Shown here: piece after piece, positions 12,210 through 24,317 of the stretch
How positions within the stretch are numbered: the stretch's first letter is position 1
Layout of the letters: each line of letters starts with the position of its first letter
Assembly: GCF_937616625.2 (NCBI RefSeq)
Contig: NC_065571.1
Coordinates: forward strand, 45,369,651-45,433,650
From: Mercurialis annua
Taxonomy: Eukaryota; Streptophyta; Magnoliopsida; Malpighiales; Euphorbiaceae
Length of the DNA stretch: 64,000 nt
Direction: 5' to 3'
Program-made: the position numbers and the translations under genes
Notes under the pieces: generated by a model
Databases searched by the model: none
Told to the model about the DNA's origin: nothing
The model's input: only the letters and a program-made list of their open reading frames with translations

Positions 12210-12394
12210 GTGACATGTGTACAAGCCATGTCAGATATTTTAGCCACGTCACCGCGAGTTGCTTTCACGTTTACAATCAGGGGTTAAATAGAATAAAAAA
12301 CAAAGTTAAGAGATCCAATAGAATTAGAAATTAATTTAGAGATTTCAGAGACTAAAAGTGTAAAGTTTAGGAGTTAAATGATGTATTAAGCCAA

Positions 12395-12835
12395 ATTGAA
12401 TCCCCTTGAATCATTTAAAAAAAATTATGTATGCAATAAACTGACTTAAATTTTCTACAATTTAAAATATAGAACTCTAATTCAACTTAACTAAAATTTA
12501 TTTTTATAATTCAAACTCATTTTAAGGAATAATTCTAATGCTGGAATTTGACCAAGTTCCATTTGATTGAATTAAAAAAAAAGAGTTTCATTCAATTACG
12601 TATCTTTGAAATATATTTAGATAAAATAAATTTAGTATGCTCTTTAAAATGAACAATGAACATTTTAATTTAATATAAAAAAGTAGTATAATAAAAACTC
12701 GCCGTTCAAACTCAATTCGATCATCAAAGATAATATCTTGGAAGGTTCATAAAACTATTCATTAAAATATTAACATCTAAAATGTGCTACTTTTCTGTAA
12801 TTATTAAGCCAATGTCATAGTTGAATTTAAAACCC
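12395..12835. repeat. Direct duplication, copy B
   Basis: Second copy of the block at 8745-9479, without the inner MITE. It lies just downstream of the C4H 3' end. Homology ends near AATGTCATAGTT.AATTTAA in both copies. The copies have several percent point differences and small indels, so the duplication is old compared with the young Athila-like element further right. Confidence 0.8.
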
Positions 12836-13078
12836 TTGTAATATCATCTATAATACTTTATCTATAGATTAACAAAAACAGCATTACTCATAATACAGAC
12901 ATTTTATTGTTATTCCGAAGAAATTAGTGAAAAGCAAAATTAAACTTAATTGATAACATCATTTGAAGTTCATACATTTTTTATACACTATCACACCTCA
13001 TCTCACCCACTCACATACTTCAAAACCATTTCCCATTCACAGCAGCATTACACAAAAGAAGGAAAAAAAAAAGTAAAT

Positions 13079-16000
13079 TTAAAATGACCTTGGCTTGCAA
13101 ACAATGGTGGAGTGCTTCAATATATGCAAACTGAACTGCCCGCCTTTCTCTGCAGTATCAATCTTTGATTGTCCAGGAGGTGGCAAGAGCTCGAAATTCT
13201 GCACCAAACGTCCCAATGTAATGCCAAGAATTGGCATTGCAAGAATGATTCCGGGGCAGCTTCGTCTTCCCGCTCCAAATGGAAGATACCTGAAATCATT
13301 TCCGTTGGCCTCCACCTTGGATTCTTCTTCCAAGAACCGCTCTGGCCTGAACTCTTCAGGGTTTTTCCACTCGGCGGGGTTGTTGGCGAGCCACCACGCA
13401 TTCACCAGAATTTTGCTCTCAGCGGGAATGTCGTAGCCGTTAAGCTTAGCATCATGGAGATTCATATGAGGTACAAGTAGAGGAATGGCCATTCTGAGTC
13501 TGAGGGTCTCTTTGACGACAGCCTGAAGATATGGGAGCTTGTAGGTATCGGGTTCGGTGATTTGGTTACCGGGTCCAAGAAACTTATCGAGTTCATCCCT
13601 CAGCTTCTGTTGAATTTCAGGATGGTTCACAAGCTCAGCAATGCCCCACTCAATTGACCACAATGTTGTTTCAATTGCTGTAGCATTCAGAAAAATAAGT
13701 ACGGTTAGAGTCGATTTAAATATTTAATATTCTTATAAAATTTGTTTGATTTTAAAAAAATGAATTTTTTGAACCGGTCTAATGAAAAGTTTGGCTTATG
13801 GAATCATGGGCTATGTCAAAATTACACCATAGTTGAATTATTAAAGCATGTTGTTTTGATTTAAACAAGGATTAGGTAAGAAAGCAACTGCCTACTCCAA
13901 CAACATTAATTAATTAAAATTATTACTTTATAAAGTGCATACTAAGTAAAACCAATCATATTGCTATGCCTATAAATATTGCAAATGTGTCTTTGTCAAA
14001 TGATAAGATAATGTGATGTGATGTGAATTTTGAATTTTGAGAAATTAGATTTAAATTTTATATTTGTGTATCATATAATAATCTATTTTTCTACGAACAA
14101 AAAATTCACCTGGTCTTTAAATTTGTAACTCGAGATCAAATAGTTTAATTTCAGTCATTTTAATCAATCAATATTTTTTTATCTTCGGATCAATTCAAGA
14201 AAAAATAGTACACTATCAATAAATTTAAATACCAAAATAATCCAATGTTTTCCTTAATTAACTTAAAATTAGAGAATATTATTTTTAATTGCTCTAAAAA
14301 TATATAGTATTCATAATTGATCAAAATGGGTAAGAGTGAGTTATTTGATTTCGATTCATAAAATTAAGAACCGGAATGACCTTTATGTAAATAATACATA
14401 TTAGAATATTGAATTTATATAAATCAAACAAATTAAGTTATGAGAGAATACTATTTTATTTTTATTTAAATCAAGTAATGTCACCTTATTTTATCCACCC
14501 CAAAATGATTGGTCGGTTCACCTACAACAACTAAACCTAATCTAAAGAAAATGACATTATCATCATCATCATCATGATTTTGTTGGTGGATTTAGCACTG
14601 ACAGCCGACTTAGATCAGCTGATAAGCTTGAAATATTCATACAGTTGACAAAAATGTCTTCAATTTTAAAACTATTTGTAGAACGTTCAAGTAACAAAGT
14701 GGGCGTGCGTGACCACTTTGTGAAAAGTCTGTTTACAAATCTGACTTTTATTAACTATACAAAAATGTTAATTAACCTACTCATTATATTTTTATGTATT
14801 TTAAGAATCAGACTAGATCAGCTGGTTCAATCGGTATGATCATAAACCGAAGGCTAATCCAATCCCATTTAAAATATATTAAATGAGAGAGATTGATATT
14901 TAGATTGATATTTAATCTTTGAGAAATTTTTAGGTAGACTCGGTTTATCACGTCATCCGTAGATCAAACCTATCACATTATGACACATCATTAAAATGAT
15001 GGCAATCTTGTAATATTTCTATTCAAACGTGTAAATAAGTAAAAAACAAATTTACAAGATTGCCATCATTTTAATGACGTGTCATAATGTGATAGGTTAG
15101 TCTACGGATGACGTGGTAGACCGAGTCTACATAAAAATTTCTCTTTAATCTTAATATAATACAGAGTTCATTTCCTTTCCGTTACAATTTTAAAGAAATT
15201 AACAGTATATTTTTCTTTATCTTAGGAAGATAAATTTCCATTTAAGTTGAGATATGAATATGCTCCCTAAAATATAAGAGCCAGGTACCGCCGACACGGA
15301 AACAAAGAAAAGGGACACGAACACGGCAAAATGGTATTATTTAAAATTTTTTATTGAAAAAAATAGAATTTTTGAAATACTAAATGTCGGAAATGTTTTC
15401 GAAACGAATGAAGTGTGTGCGCTATGTAATATAAGAGCCTATAAATTAATTATGAATATGTCGATAATAAATGAAAATTTATGTAATCTGTTTAGGAAAA
15501 CTATAATATTACTAACTTTTGTAGGTAAGAAATGATTTGATTACTTTTTAAGCAAGCACTCCCATTGCTTACTAGAAAAGTAATTATACTAAAACAAACA
15601 ACAATTGATGTGAATTCAAAAAAAAAAAAAACAATTGATGTTGACAGTCCATCTTATCTTCAAAATGTGAAAACTGATTTTAAATCTATACTATATATAA
15701 AAGTACGGATAGGGGGACAGACACATTTACCTAATAACCTTTTTTAATTTATAGCTAATTAATCACTTAATGAAGGTTATATAGTAATTCATTAATTAAT
15801 ATTGCTATTATTTTAAACATTAATCAATATAACTAATAAATCGTATTTGATTTAAAATTCTTTTATTTATTCTTCTTTTACTAAAACTAAATCTCATCTG
15901 TTATAGATTTAATCTCCATAACTAACATAAAAACCTTCATGTACTAATCTGTAACTTTAATAATAATTTTGTTTGATGTACGTGCCCCATACAAATTACT

Positions 16001-18264
16001 AACTTTTTTTTGTTTTTAAATGGTAACTTAGATCCTCCGTATACTAATTATATTCAAATTAATTGTATCTCTACATGGCAAAGATGACAAAGTTACATAA
16101 CATTAATTATCAAGTGACTATTATGTTATAAGCACATGATAATGTCTTAATAATAATTTGATTTTATTAATATAATATATTTTAACTTTCTAAAATATAA
16201 ATATTAATTAAAAACTTATACTTAAATACAAGTGAAGCGCGGGATGATGTTTTATACTTAAATATAATATATAATTGTAGAAATAATTATTAATTAAACA
16301 CACTACGAGCCACGTGTGAAACACGTAAAGCGACACTAGTTTAATAAAAATACTGAAGCAAGTATTTGAAAGATTAATATTGTGCCATGTAGGATATCCA
16401 AATAGGTGGCATTTAATAGTATTAATATTTAATTTATAAGAAAATGATACATATAATGCTAAATATATGAGAAATTTAGGATTATTAAACAAATAAAATT
16501 ATTATAATAATATTATTAGAGTTTAATAAATTCTATTATAAAAAATCTGAACAAAATTCATATTTTTTAATTTAAAATGGTAAATAGATTTAGAATTTGA
16601 TTGATTGGTTCATCTATTGTTATTATTAATTTTTATAATTGTTAGAAAGAATTAAATAGATTTCAATAACTCTTCCAATAATTTTTTTTATAGGACAAAT
16701 TGGTATCCCGTCTACAATTTTCTATTCCCACAAAATCAGGGAAAATTACACCAACATCCAAATTTTCTATTTCAATGTATGAACTTTTTTTTTTCTACAT
16801 CAATATTTTAACTTATTAACACTTACTACCAAACTAGTGTTTTTCATCATTTTCGGGTCCACAAACTACTAACAAGTTTAAATGTTAATTTCAAACTTTA
16901 TAAATATAGTTTGTCGTTTTAATTCTACAAATATAAATTTATCATTATCCACATAATCATCATTTATAAATATAGTTTGTCGTTTTAATTGAACTTTTTT
17001 TTGTTTTAGCACACTACCGACCAGAGGACGGCCAAAACTATTTATTTAATACGCTTTTAAAAAGTTGAAATACTGATATAAAGGAAATAAAAATTAAAAC
17101 ACCAAAATCAAAAATTTTAAAAAGTCGGAACACTAATAGTATAATTTTTCCTAAAAATGATGAAATGTAATGAAAAAATAACCAAAAAAGGGACATACCA
17201 GCAACATTGATGTTCTCAACAATGTACAAAACGTTGTCTTCGTTAATCTCTCCCTTCTGTTGTGCGTCTAAAATATGATCAATCGCGCATTTCAATCCGT
17301 CATTATTCAGGCTCTTCGTGCTTCCAATTTTCCTGCTCAACAAATTCCCTTATTACCATTTCAATCCTTCTACTTTCCTTTTTTCCAAAAAGATCCCCAA
17401 AAACTACTAAATTTGATCTAAAATAAGAAATTCAGTTAAACTAAAAAATACCAAAAAGGAAAGAAAATTAAATACTCACTTCCGTTCTTCAACAAAATAG
17501 TCCTTGAAAAGCTGCAGCCTCCGGTCCTTAACTTCCTTACAAATCTTCAAATAACCTCTCAACAATGGCCGCAAAATCGGAATAAAATCGCCATAGTTAT
17601 ACTCAAAGCTCTGAGCCAACCGACTCCTCTCGCCATTCAAAGCCTTCAATTTAACAAACAAAGCATCGTCCTCACTCTCAAATCTCCGATCAAACATAAT
17701 CCTGTACATATTATTATACATCATCAGCTGCAATCTCCGCCGCAACACAATCCCATTCGTGGCAGATTCCGGGTTCTTCTTCACATCCTCCACCACACGC
17801 GCCGCCTCATCCTCCCACCCGTATCGGTACTGCTGAACCACCTTCTGAGTAAAAAACGGCACCGTCATGATCCTCCTCATTTTCCTCCAGTGTTCGCCGT
17901 AGACGGTGAACACCATGTCCTGTCCTTTCCCGGTGAAGATGTCGAACACGACGTTCCGGGTTCTTGACCCGAATTCGACTCCTTGAGTGTGTAAAACCTC
18001 TTTGGCCAACTCGGGTGACGAAACGACGACGAGATTACGCTGCCCCATACGCAGAAGTAGAATATCTCCGAATTTTTTAGCGAGCGCGGCGAGGTTCCGC
18101 TGGTTTAAATCGTCGCCGACTTGGAGCCAGTTTCCGAACACCGGGACCGGTAACGGACCCGGGGGGAGCTTAAAACGCTTGCCACGTAATTTGGAAACGA
18201 CAGTGGCGATAACGATGGCGGCGAAAAGACCCACGAGGGTCTTCTCTAAGAGAAGAAGATCCAT
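13079..18264 (-). CDS. C4H: trans-Cinnamate 4-hydroxylase (cytochrome P450 CYP73A), complete
   Basis: Hydroxylates cinnamate to p-coumarate, the second step of the phenylpropanoid pathway, on the ER surface with NADPH-P450 reductase. Exons are 18264-17480 (785 bp), 17332-17199 (134 bp) and 13677-13079 (599 bp), all at GT-AG sites, giving 505 codons, the family's usual length. Visible features: N-terminal hydrophobic anchor (residues 3-23), proline hinge [13 protein letters not shown] from residue 34, I-helix AAIETT (306-311), KETLR ExxR motif (363-366), FRPERF, and heme loop [11 protein letters not shown] with the ligand Cys447. Ala replaces the common Val in the heme loop, which should be tolerated. 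The MDLLLLEK start identifies class I C4H. Intron 1 is 147 bp; intron 2 is 3,521 bp and swollen by transposons. No disabling change is seen. Confidence 0.98.
14920..15143. mobile_element. Mutator-like MITE (224 bp) in C4H intron 2
   Basis: Near-perfect inverted arms of about 90 bp share GTAGACTCGGT, CACGTCATCCGTAGA, CCTATCACATTATGACAC and ATTAAAATGATGGCAATCTT. A 9-bp target duplication TTTAATCTT flanks it (14911-14919 and 15144-15152). High arm identity suggests recent activity or gene conversion. As RNA it would form a long hairpin in the C4H pre-mRNA. Confidence 0.92.
15685..16340 (+). mobile_element. Non-autonomous Helitron (656 bp) in C4H intron 2
   Basis: It starts TCTATACTATATATAAAAG, the common plant Helitron 5' end. 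It ends with a hairpin (ACGTGT, GAA loop, ACACGT at 16312-16326) followed nine bases later by CTAGT. It sits between an A at 15684 and a T at 16341, the expected AT insertion site with no target duplication. No Rep/helicase coding region is present. Confidence 0.8.
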
Positions 18265-18560
18265 TGTAAGAGCAAGATTTGATGAGAAAAGAAAGTTGAG
18301 GGATTGAGAGAATTGGTTTGGTGTAGAGCAATATTTATAAGGGAGGGGGGAGTGGGCTCAGTGGGGGGTTAGAGATAACGGAGTTAGGAGAATGGTTAGG
18401 TGGGGCGTGTGGCTATCGAAGAGAGGAGTGGGTGGGAAAGAAATTAAAATGGAGTTCTGAGAGATGGGTGGGAGATGACGGCGTTAGTTGGGATTTTTGA
18501 CGTGGTTGGAGAAAAGGAAAGAGATGGTGATTTATGGGGGTAGGTAAGCAGGTTGGTGGT
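18265..18560 (-). promoter_or_regulatory. C4H promoter: TATA box and AC elements
   Basis: On the minus strand, TATAAAT lies at 18339-18333, about 70 bp upstream of the ATG. Further upstream are ACCTAACC (18401-18394), ACCTACC (18545-18539, AC-I type) and ACCAACC (18557-18551, AC-II type). R2R3-MYB factors bind AC elements and coordinate phenylpropanoid/lignin genes such as PAL, 4CL and C4H. Spacing and strand fit the known arrangement. MYB control here is inferred from the motifs. Confidence 0.72.
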
Positions 18561-19030
18561 GGTGGCCTATTGATAATTATTTCTGTTTTGGTTAAAATTT
18601 GTGAATTTAGTGTTAAAGTTATTCTTTTTAAATAGACTAGTTGTTTGATGTTTGAATTTTAGAAAATTTACTTAGTGTTTCTATTGTTACTTTGTTTTAT
18701 TTTTCTAATACTCTATCCGTTTAGAGCTGGCCACATTTCATAATCCGCCGGTTTCGGTTCAAAATGGTCGGATCGCGGTTTAAGAAAAAATAGAACCGGT
18801 CCGGACCCGTCTAAGTGACGGTTCCAGACTGGTTCTGATTCCAGATTGTAAACGATTTGAAAAAAATTTAAAGTAAAATTAAAATTTAATTATAAAAACT
18901 AAAAAATATAATTTAAAAATAAAATAACATGCAGAGATAATATTATAAGAAAATAATAAAATAAAACAAAATTTAAATATTATATTAACTAAAAAATTAA
19001 TTAAAAATTATTTTAATTATATAGCACTAA

Positions 19031-19098
<68 letters not shown>

Positions 19099-19204
19099 CT
19101 TTATGTAGCAGTAAAAAATATTTTAAAAATAGAGACTTTAAAAATAAAAAAGCATAATTTGATTGAAAATTTATAACAAATGCATTATTATTGTGTTAAA
19201 AAAT
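18561..19204. other. Upstream intergenic with GGTTCGG-rich remnant and (TA)n
   Basis: From 18724 (GAGCTGGCCACATTTCATAA) onward the sequence is rich in CGGTT/GGTCCGG words like the window's hAT elements, but no right terminus was found, so it may be truncated. A (TA)n tract runs from about 19030 to 19095 with one interruption. No gene. Confidence 0.45.
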
Positions 19205-19886
19205 TGATAACAACCTAAATAGACATGCCAAGGTCCGAGCATATAACCTGCATACACATTGAATAATAACTGACAACAACCTAAATAGACCTGCCAAGGT
19301 CCGAGTATACAATGAGCCGAACACATAATAAACTCGAGCACACTCATGCTTGGAAAAGCTTAGCCAAAGCAATATTACGTAGCCTGCTCACAAAGTCAAC
19401 TCGGTGATCACGTCAACCTCCGTAACAGTCACAACCGAACAGGACTACACCAAGCGTTTCGGTCTGTCCGAGCAAAGTAACACGGAAAAGATAATAACAC
19501 GCTATCATCAACACTATCGGAAGAACCTTCAAATGGATATAAAACATCTTCTGACAAAAAGAAGAAGTCTGACCTAAAAGGTGCTGACACCTCGCCCCAA
19601 ATCTATCTGACAGTACGGACGGAATAGCCTTACCCCGTACCAAATCCCAACAAAGTCAACAGGTATAAATAACCGGCCACCACCAACATAAATGGTTAAT
19701 ATTCTTTCTCACTAACACATCTATCTTTCATTTCTCTTTCTTTCTTTCACTAAACACTGATTTGACCGTCGGAGAGGAGCCGCCGGAATACCACTCTGGC
19801 ATCCCTTTAACAGTTGTTCTTTGAATTTCAGGTACCTCGCACAGATCCCAGCTTCAGAAGACGCCTGGATAGTTCACAAATTATCA
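19205..19886 (+). mobile_element. Solo LTR, Tat-like Gypsy (682 bp)
   Basis: Starts TGATAAC and ends AATTATCA (short TG..CA inverted ends), flanked by a 5-bp duplication AAAAT (19200-19204 and 19887-19891). A TATAAATA box lies near 19664, followed by CT-rich leader sequence, then CACTGATTTGACCGTCGGAG and a CAGGTACCTCGCA block typical of Tat-lineage LTR 3' halves. There is no internal region, so it likely arose by LTR-LTR recombination. The first roughly 65 bp contain an imperfect repeat (CAACAACCTAAATAGAC type). Confidence 0.85.
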
Positions 19887-19891
19887 AAAAT

Positions 19892-21880
19892 AATACTCTA
19901 ATTTTTATAATATATTAAATTCGATATACTTCTCATTTGTAGATATATTAACTTTGAAAAAAAAAATCATTATCTGAATCATTGGTAATTTTATATTATA
20001 TTGTTTTATATTAATGATTTAGAAAATTATATAAAATTATTTTATTTGTATAACAATAATATTTTAAAATTATTAATTTCCTATAAATGTAGCATATAGA
20101 ATAAATTATAATAGTTAATATGTAAAAAAAATTATAAAAATTGGAGTATAATATCATATCTACTATAAAATTATTTTAAAATATATAATTTTTTAGGTCT
20201 GGTTCATTTAGTTTTGTATTTCATGAAATTTTTAATTAAATGAGTCATTACTTTTTAAAATAAAATAAATATAAATACTTTTTATTTAAATTAAGTTCTC
20301 TAAATAATAATAATATAATAGTCATTTATTTGATTCAGTTCTGGTTTAAAATAATTAATCTGATTTTTTTTATATAGTCGTGTTTCCTACTACTAAATTA
20401 AGCATGCTTAAAGAAACATTTCTTAGTAGTATATTATAATGCAAGGTGGTGTTTATGAGTAGCCAACATGCAAATAAAATAGGACAAGAAGTACATAAAA
20501 GTCTAACGTTAAATGATCGAACGTTGAGGTGGTATTGGCTGGCCCTAAAAAAAGTAGGGTGAAATATAATGTAACTATTTACATATTGCAAATAACAGTT
20601 GACCCTAATGGCAACACTCATGTTGCATTTTTCAAAGAATGTAAGTTAGATCCAGCTTAAAAAATAAATTTTTAAATAATAATAATAATAATATAATTAA
20701 CTTCCGCTAACCATGCTAAACATATCTAAGATAAAAAAAACTATTTACAAATTCCTCTTTCAGCTCTTTTCCCCCAATAAAAAATATAATCATCTATAAT
20801 TTTTTCAATTGTTTTCAAAATTTTATTTTTATCGTTAACGGTAGTTATTTTTTTATTTTTGGTACTTCAATTTTATAAAATATATTAAATAGTCAAATCT
20901 ATTTCATTTTTTTAAAATACATCATAAACTATCTCTTTAACTTTGTTTAAATTGAATTTATAAAAATACTGCATTGAAAAAAGACTTGAAAAATACTGTC
21001 GGAATCTGGTGAGCAGTCACCGAAATCTAGTTGAAATCTATAATGAAATCTAGCCACTACAAGACTTGAGAAAAAGTGTCTTGGTCTCGGCGACTCCATA
21101 ACCTTTGCGCCAATTTTGCGGTTAATACGTTGTCTCACATTTTAATTAACAATAGTGTTGTGGTTGCTAAATTCTGAAGGTGCGTGTCTCACCCCGCCTC
21201 TCACAGTTAACTACATCTTAGGCTAAAAACTTAGATTGACATAATTCGAATTCACATTTACGACTATGAAGTACTAATATTTGTACACGGTCTTTTACAA
21301 ACTGTGCAATCATCAAATTGACTTATAATTATAAAATTTTGAGATTAGTTTGATTGTTCATACTTATATCTGCAATTTCTTTTGGTTTTTATGGATTATA
21401 TGCAACAATAACGATTCAATCTCTTAAATATTATGCCATGTGTCGGTTTAGTCCTTTGAATCTATTTAAATGGATCAATAGTTCACCACTCAGACGTGTT
21501 TTTTTTTTAAATCATTATATGACACTTCAGGTTTTTATGACTGATGATGAGTCTGCCATCAATGTCTGTTCAGACTATGGCTAACTTCAACTGCTGTAAA
21601 GCCATCTGGATTAATAATTGAGTCTATGATGAAATGTAGAGAGTGGTGGAAGGGATTTTAAAAGTCCCAATCATGAGTGAACTGACTGAAGCGTGGGTGA
21701 ATTTACCAACTTGGATATTTCAGTCAAAGAATGTTCACCCCGCTTTCAATATGTAATCATTCAAGATGGTAAACAATTAAAATAAATCTTATTCACATGC
21801 GACTTATATATTGTGCATGGATATAATTTTTTAATATAAATAAAAATAGAAATAAATATATTCTAATCGATTATATTTAT
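19892..21880. other. Intergenic, no gene recognised
   Basis: Low-complexity AT-rich DNA. Short ORFs (for example 20370-20621, 20947-21138 and 21354-21584) lack domains or neighbours that would support them. A small complementary pair, AAGCGTGGGTGAA near 21690 and TTCACCCCGCTTTC near 21735, could form a hairpin. Nothing else is supported. Confidence 0.5.
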
Positions 21881-22499
21881 ATGATGGAAACCGAACTCCA
21901 GAATAAAACATTGGGCCGAGTCGTATAAGATCTACTCGCTAGAGCGAATCCAAGGACTCACCCAAAGCTAACGATGTTTGAGTCACAGAGGCCCCGCTGT
22001 GGCTAAAGACAAGTGAAGAGGATTCGCCCGAATCCCCTGAAGGGTCGAATTTTGTAGGATTCAGTAAAACTCAGAATCACATTCAAAGCGCGTCACCAGC
22101 GGATCTAGTTCCATGAGTAATTCAGATGCTATAAAGATTCCAGAAGGTCATATCTTGCAAAATCACTTTCCTACTTGGACACATATTCCAATCTGGAAGT
22201 CTAATCCTATTTAGGAAAATATTCCTAAATAAGACTCTTGCTAAATAGGAATTCTTTTTCTATTTAGATTCATACAACTGAATAGGAATACTTTTCCTAT
22301 TTCAACTCTAAAAGGTATTCATCATGCTAAATGTATAAAGAATTTGAGGTAGGCCTACAATACATATATCACATTCAATACAACTCCCTTAAGCTCAAAG
22401 ATCGACTTAAGCATCGGAGCGCTAATCAGACAACCACCATCTGATAAGCCATATACTCTGTTTTGCAGGATCAAACTATTGAGAAGTCAGACTCCATCA
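21881..22499 (+). repeat. 5' LTR of the Tat-like element
   Basis: About 619 bp, ending ACTCCATCA just before the primer-binding-like site. The TGATGGAAACC start is approximate because the 3' copy is diverged there. It contains inverted TATTTAGGAA/TTCCTAAATA words near 22210-22240. Confidence 0.7.
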
Positions 22500-22512
22500 A
22501 TTAGCGCAGTTT

Positions 22513-24207
22513 GTGGAAAAGCTTGACAACTTCAATAATCGAAGGAGCTTTTTTTTAAACTCAAACAAATCTATTGAGGAAATGAATTCTAACAGATCGA
22601 ACTTGAAGAACAAACAACCAATGGATCTAAAAAATCTGGAAACCACACCTTATATAGCCATGAATATCGGAGCCAGCACCTTCACCACCTTCAACGTCAC
22701 CGGAGTTGATGCTACTAACGTCACCGCAGTGACCTCAACCGTGGTAGGGAGTTCAAGTTTTAACCGCCTTAATTCAACACCACAATACCAGACACAACAG
22801 ATTAGGGGAGTCAATCCAATTATTTTTCCTAATCTAGATAGAGCTGATGAGCCAATTCCAACAGTAGTTTTCTCAGAAATCTACCATCATATGCTGAAGA
22901 AAACGTTGGAAACATTCCAGACCAACCTAGATAAAATTGCGAAAGAAGTCAGAAGTTCTACGAATGCACATGTAAAAACCATAAACTTCCCCACAGCTCA
23001 GTTTGTGACTCCGCCTTCTAATCGCCATATGCAACGAATAGAAACTGAAGGAAGAAACCCAAAGCTTTGAGAAAACGAAGATGGAACTGAAGAAGAAAGA
23101 AGGGCCAAGAAGTCAAGCAAAATACTACCAGAAATAATGAAGCCGAAGGAAGAGGCCCGAAAAATCAAGCAAACGCCATACAAAATGGCGAAAAAAGGGA
23201 CGACGCGAGAAGTGAAAAAAATGTGAGAGAAAAAAACCAGGAGACGATAGAGAAACTCCTGCAAGGAGTAAAAGACAAGAAAAAGGAGCAGAAAAAATGC
23301 CCCATAAATCACAATCAAAGAAGAAAATCAGGAAGATAAAGGCGAACCCTCCAAATCTCCGCATCGGAGCAAGGCTACGTATGTAGCAGAGGAAGACCGA
23401 GAAGAAAATATCGTCAAAGCACTAAAAAGGATAAAAGCATAAAAGATAGACTTGGATAACCTAAAGCTAAAGGACACGCGCCTGTCAACTAAAATGATTG
23501 AAAAAATCATTCCCACAACATGAAACTTCCAATTTTCCCGATGTTAAACAGCGAAGGAGATCTAAGAGACCACACGTCCATATTTTATGCAACAATGGGG
23601 CTACTCAATGATATTTCCATAATAACGAACACTATGATTCGCATTTCGAACAGGCATAAATATAGCGTCTATATGATAACTTTCCTCTTGAAAGTTAAGA
23701 CAGATGCTATCATATGTCATGTCTTCCTCACCACACTTATCGGAACTGCTCAAAGGTTGTTCAATAGGCTGAAACCACAATCTATCAAAAATTATACAGC
23801 TCTATCAAATGAATTTTTGTACAGATACCTGACCAACATACCAACCAAGACCACGAGCATTCTAAGGTCATGCATGCAAGAGTAAGGAGAGACATTGAGA
23901 AGCTACATCAAAAGATTCAATAAAGAGACGATGAAGATCGACAATCCCAATGTCGACATGGCAGCCGAGGCCCTCAGGGAGGAGACCCGATTAGAAAAGC
24001 TAGTAAATAAACTAGTTGATTAACAAACCCACAACTTTTACGAACCTAATGGGAATAGCACAGAAATACTTCGAGCTCGATGAAGGGCGAAGGGCTATAA
24101 GAGAGAAAGAAGCAAAAGAGAACAAATCAAAACAAGAAAAATTGAAAGAAAAACAAAGGTCGAGGCCGGAGGAGAAAAGCCATCAACATGAGGAAAGTAG
24201 GCGATGA
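22513..24207 (+). pseudogene. Gag remains of the Tat-like element
   Basis: Three open pieces in different frames. 22513-23070 is an N-terminal region rich in Asn, Thr and Ser with a stop at AKL. 23520-23885 is the Retrotrans_gag core with [20 protein letters not shown] and [10 protein letters not shown], continuing past a stop into a frame with SYIKRFNKETMKIDN. 24016-24207 is the gag C-terminus, FTNLMGIAQKYFELDEGRRA then a Lys/Glu-rich tail. Between 23070 and 23520 the frame is lost in Lys/Glu-rich sequence. Gag forms the particle that packages element RNA; this copy cannot make a whole protein. Confidence 0.8.
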
Positions 24208-24317
24208 ACGAAATTATACACCGTTCAACACAAGTAGGACAAACATCCTAATGTGGATAAAGGAGAACGTGCAGAACATAAAATGGCCACTGAAGCTAAG
24301 GGTTGAGATATAAGATA

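Larger units (their letters stand above)
13678..17198 (-). other. C4H intron 2 (3.5 kb), transposon-filled
   Basis: This phase-1 intron holds a 224-bp palindromic MITE (14920-15143), a Helitron (15685-16340) and a direct repeat of TATAAATATAGTTTGTCGTT (16908-16934 and 16964-16990). The remainder is AT-rich with no coding potential. Orthologous introns are often much shorter, so most of this length is probably acquired. Confidence 0.8.

Noticed and set aside
13095..13480. Plus-strand ORFs across C4H exon 3
   Set aside because: Antisense shadows of the GC-richer C4H exon; the minus-strand frame has all P450 motifs.
17987..18307. Plus-strand 106-aa ORF opposite C4H exon 1
   Set aside because: Shadow of the C4H coding exon and promoter.
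22998..23516. Minus-strand Phe/Leu-rich ORFs that look like membrane proteins
   Set aside because: Complement of the Lys/Glu-rich gag region, which gives Phe/Leu/Ser codons on the other strand.
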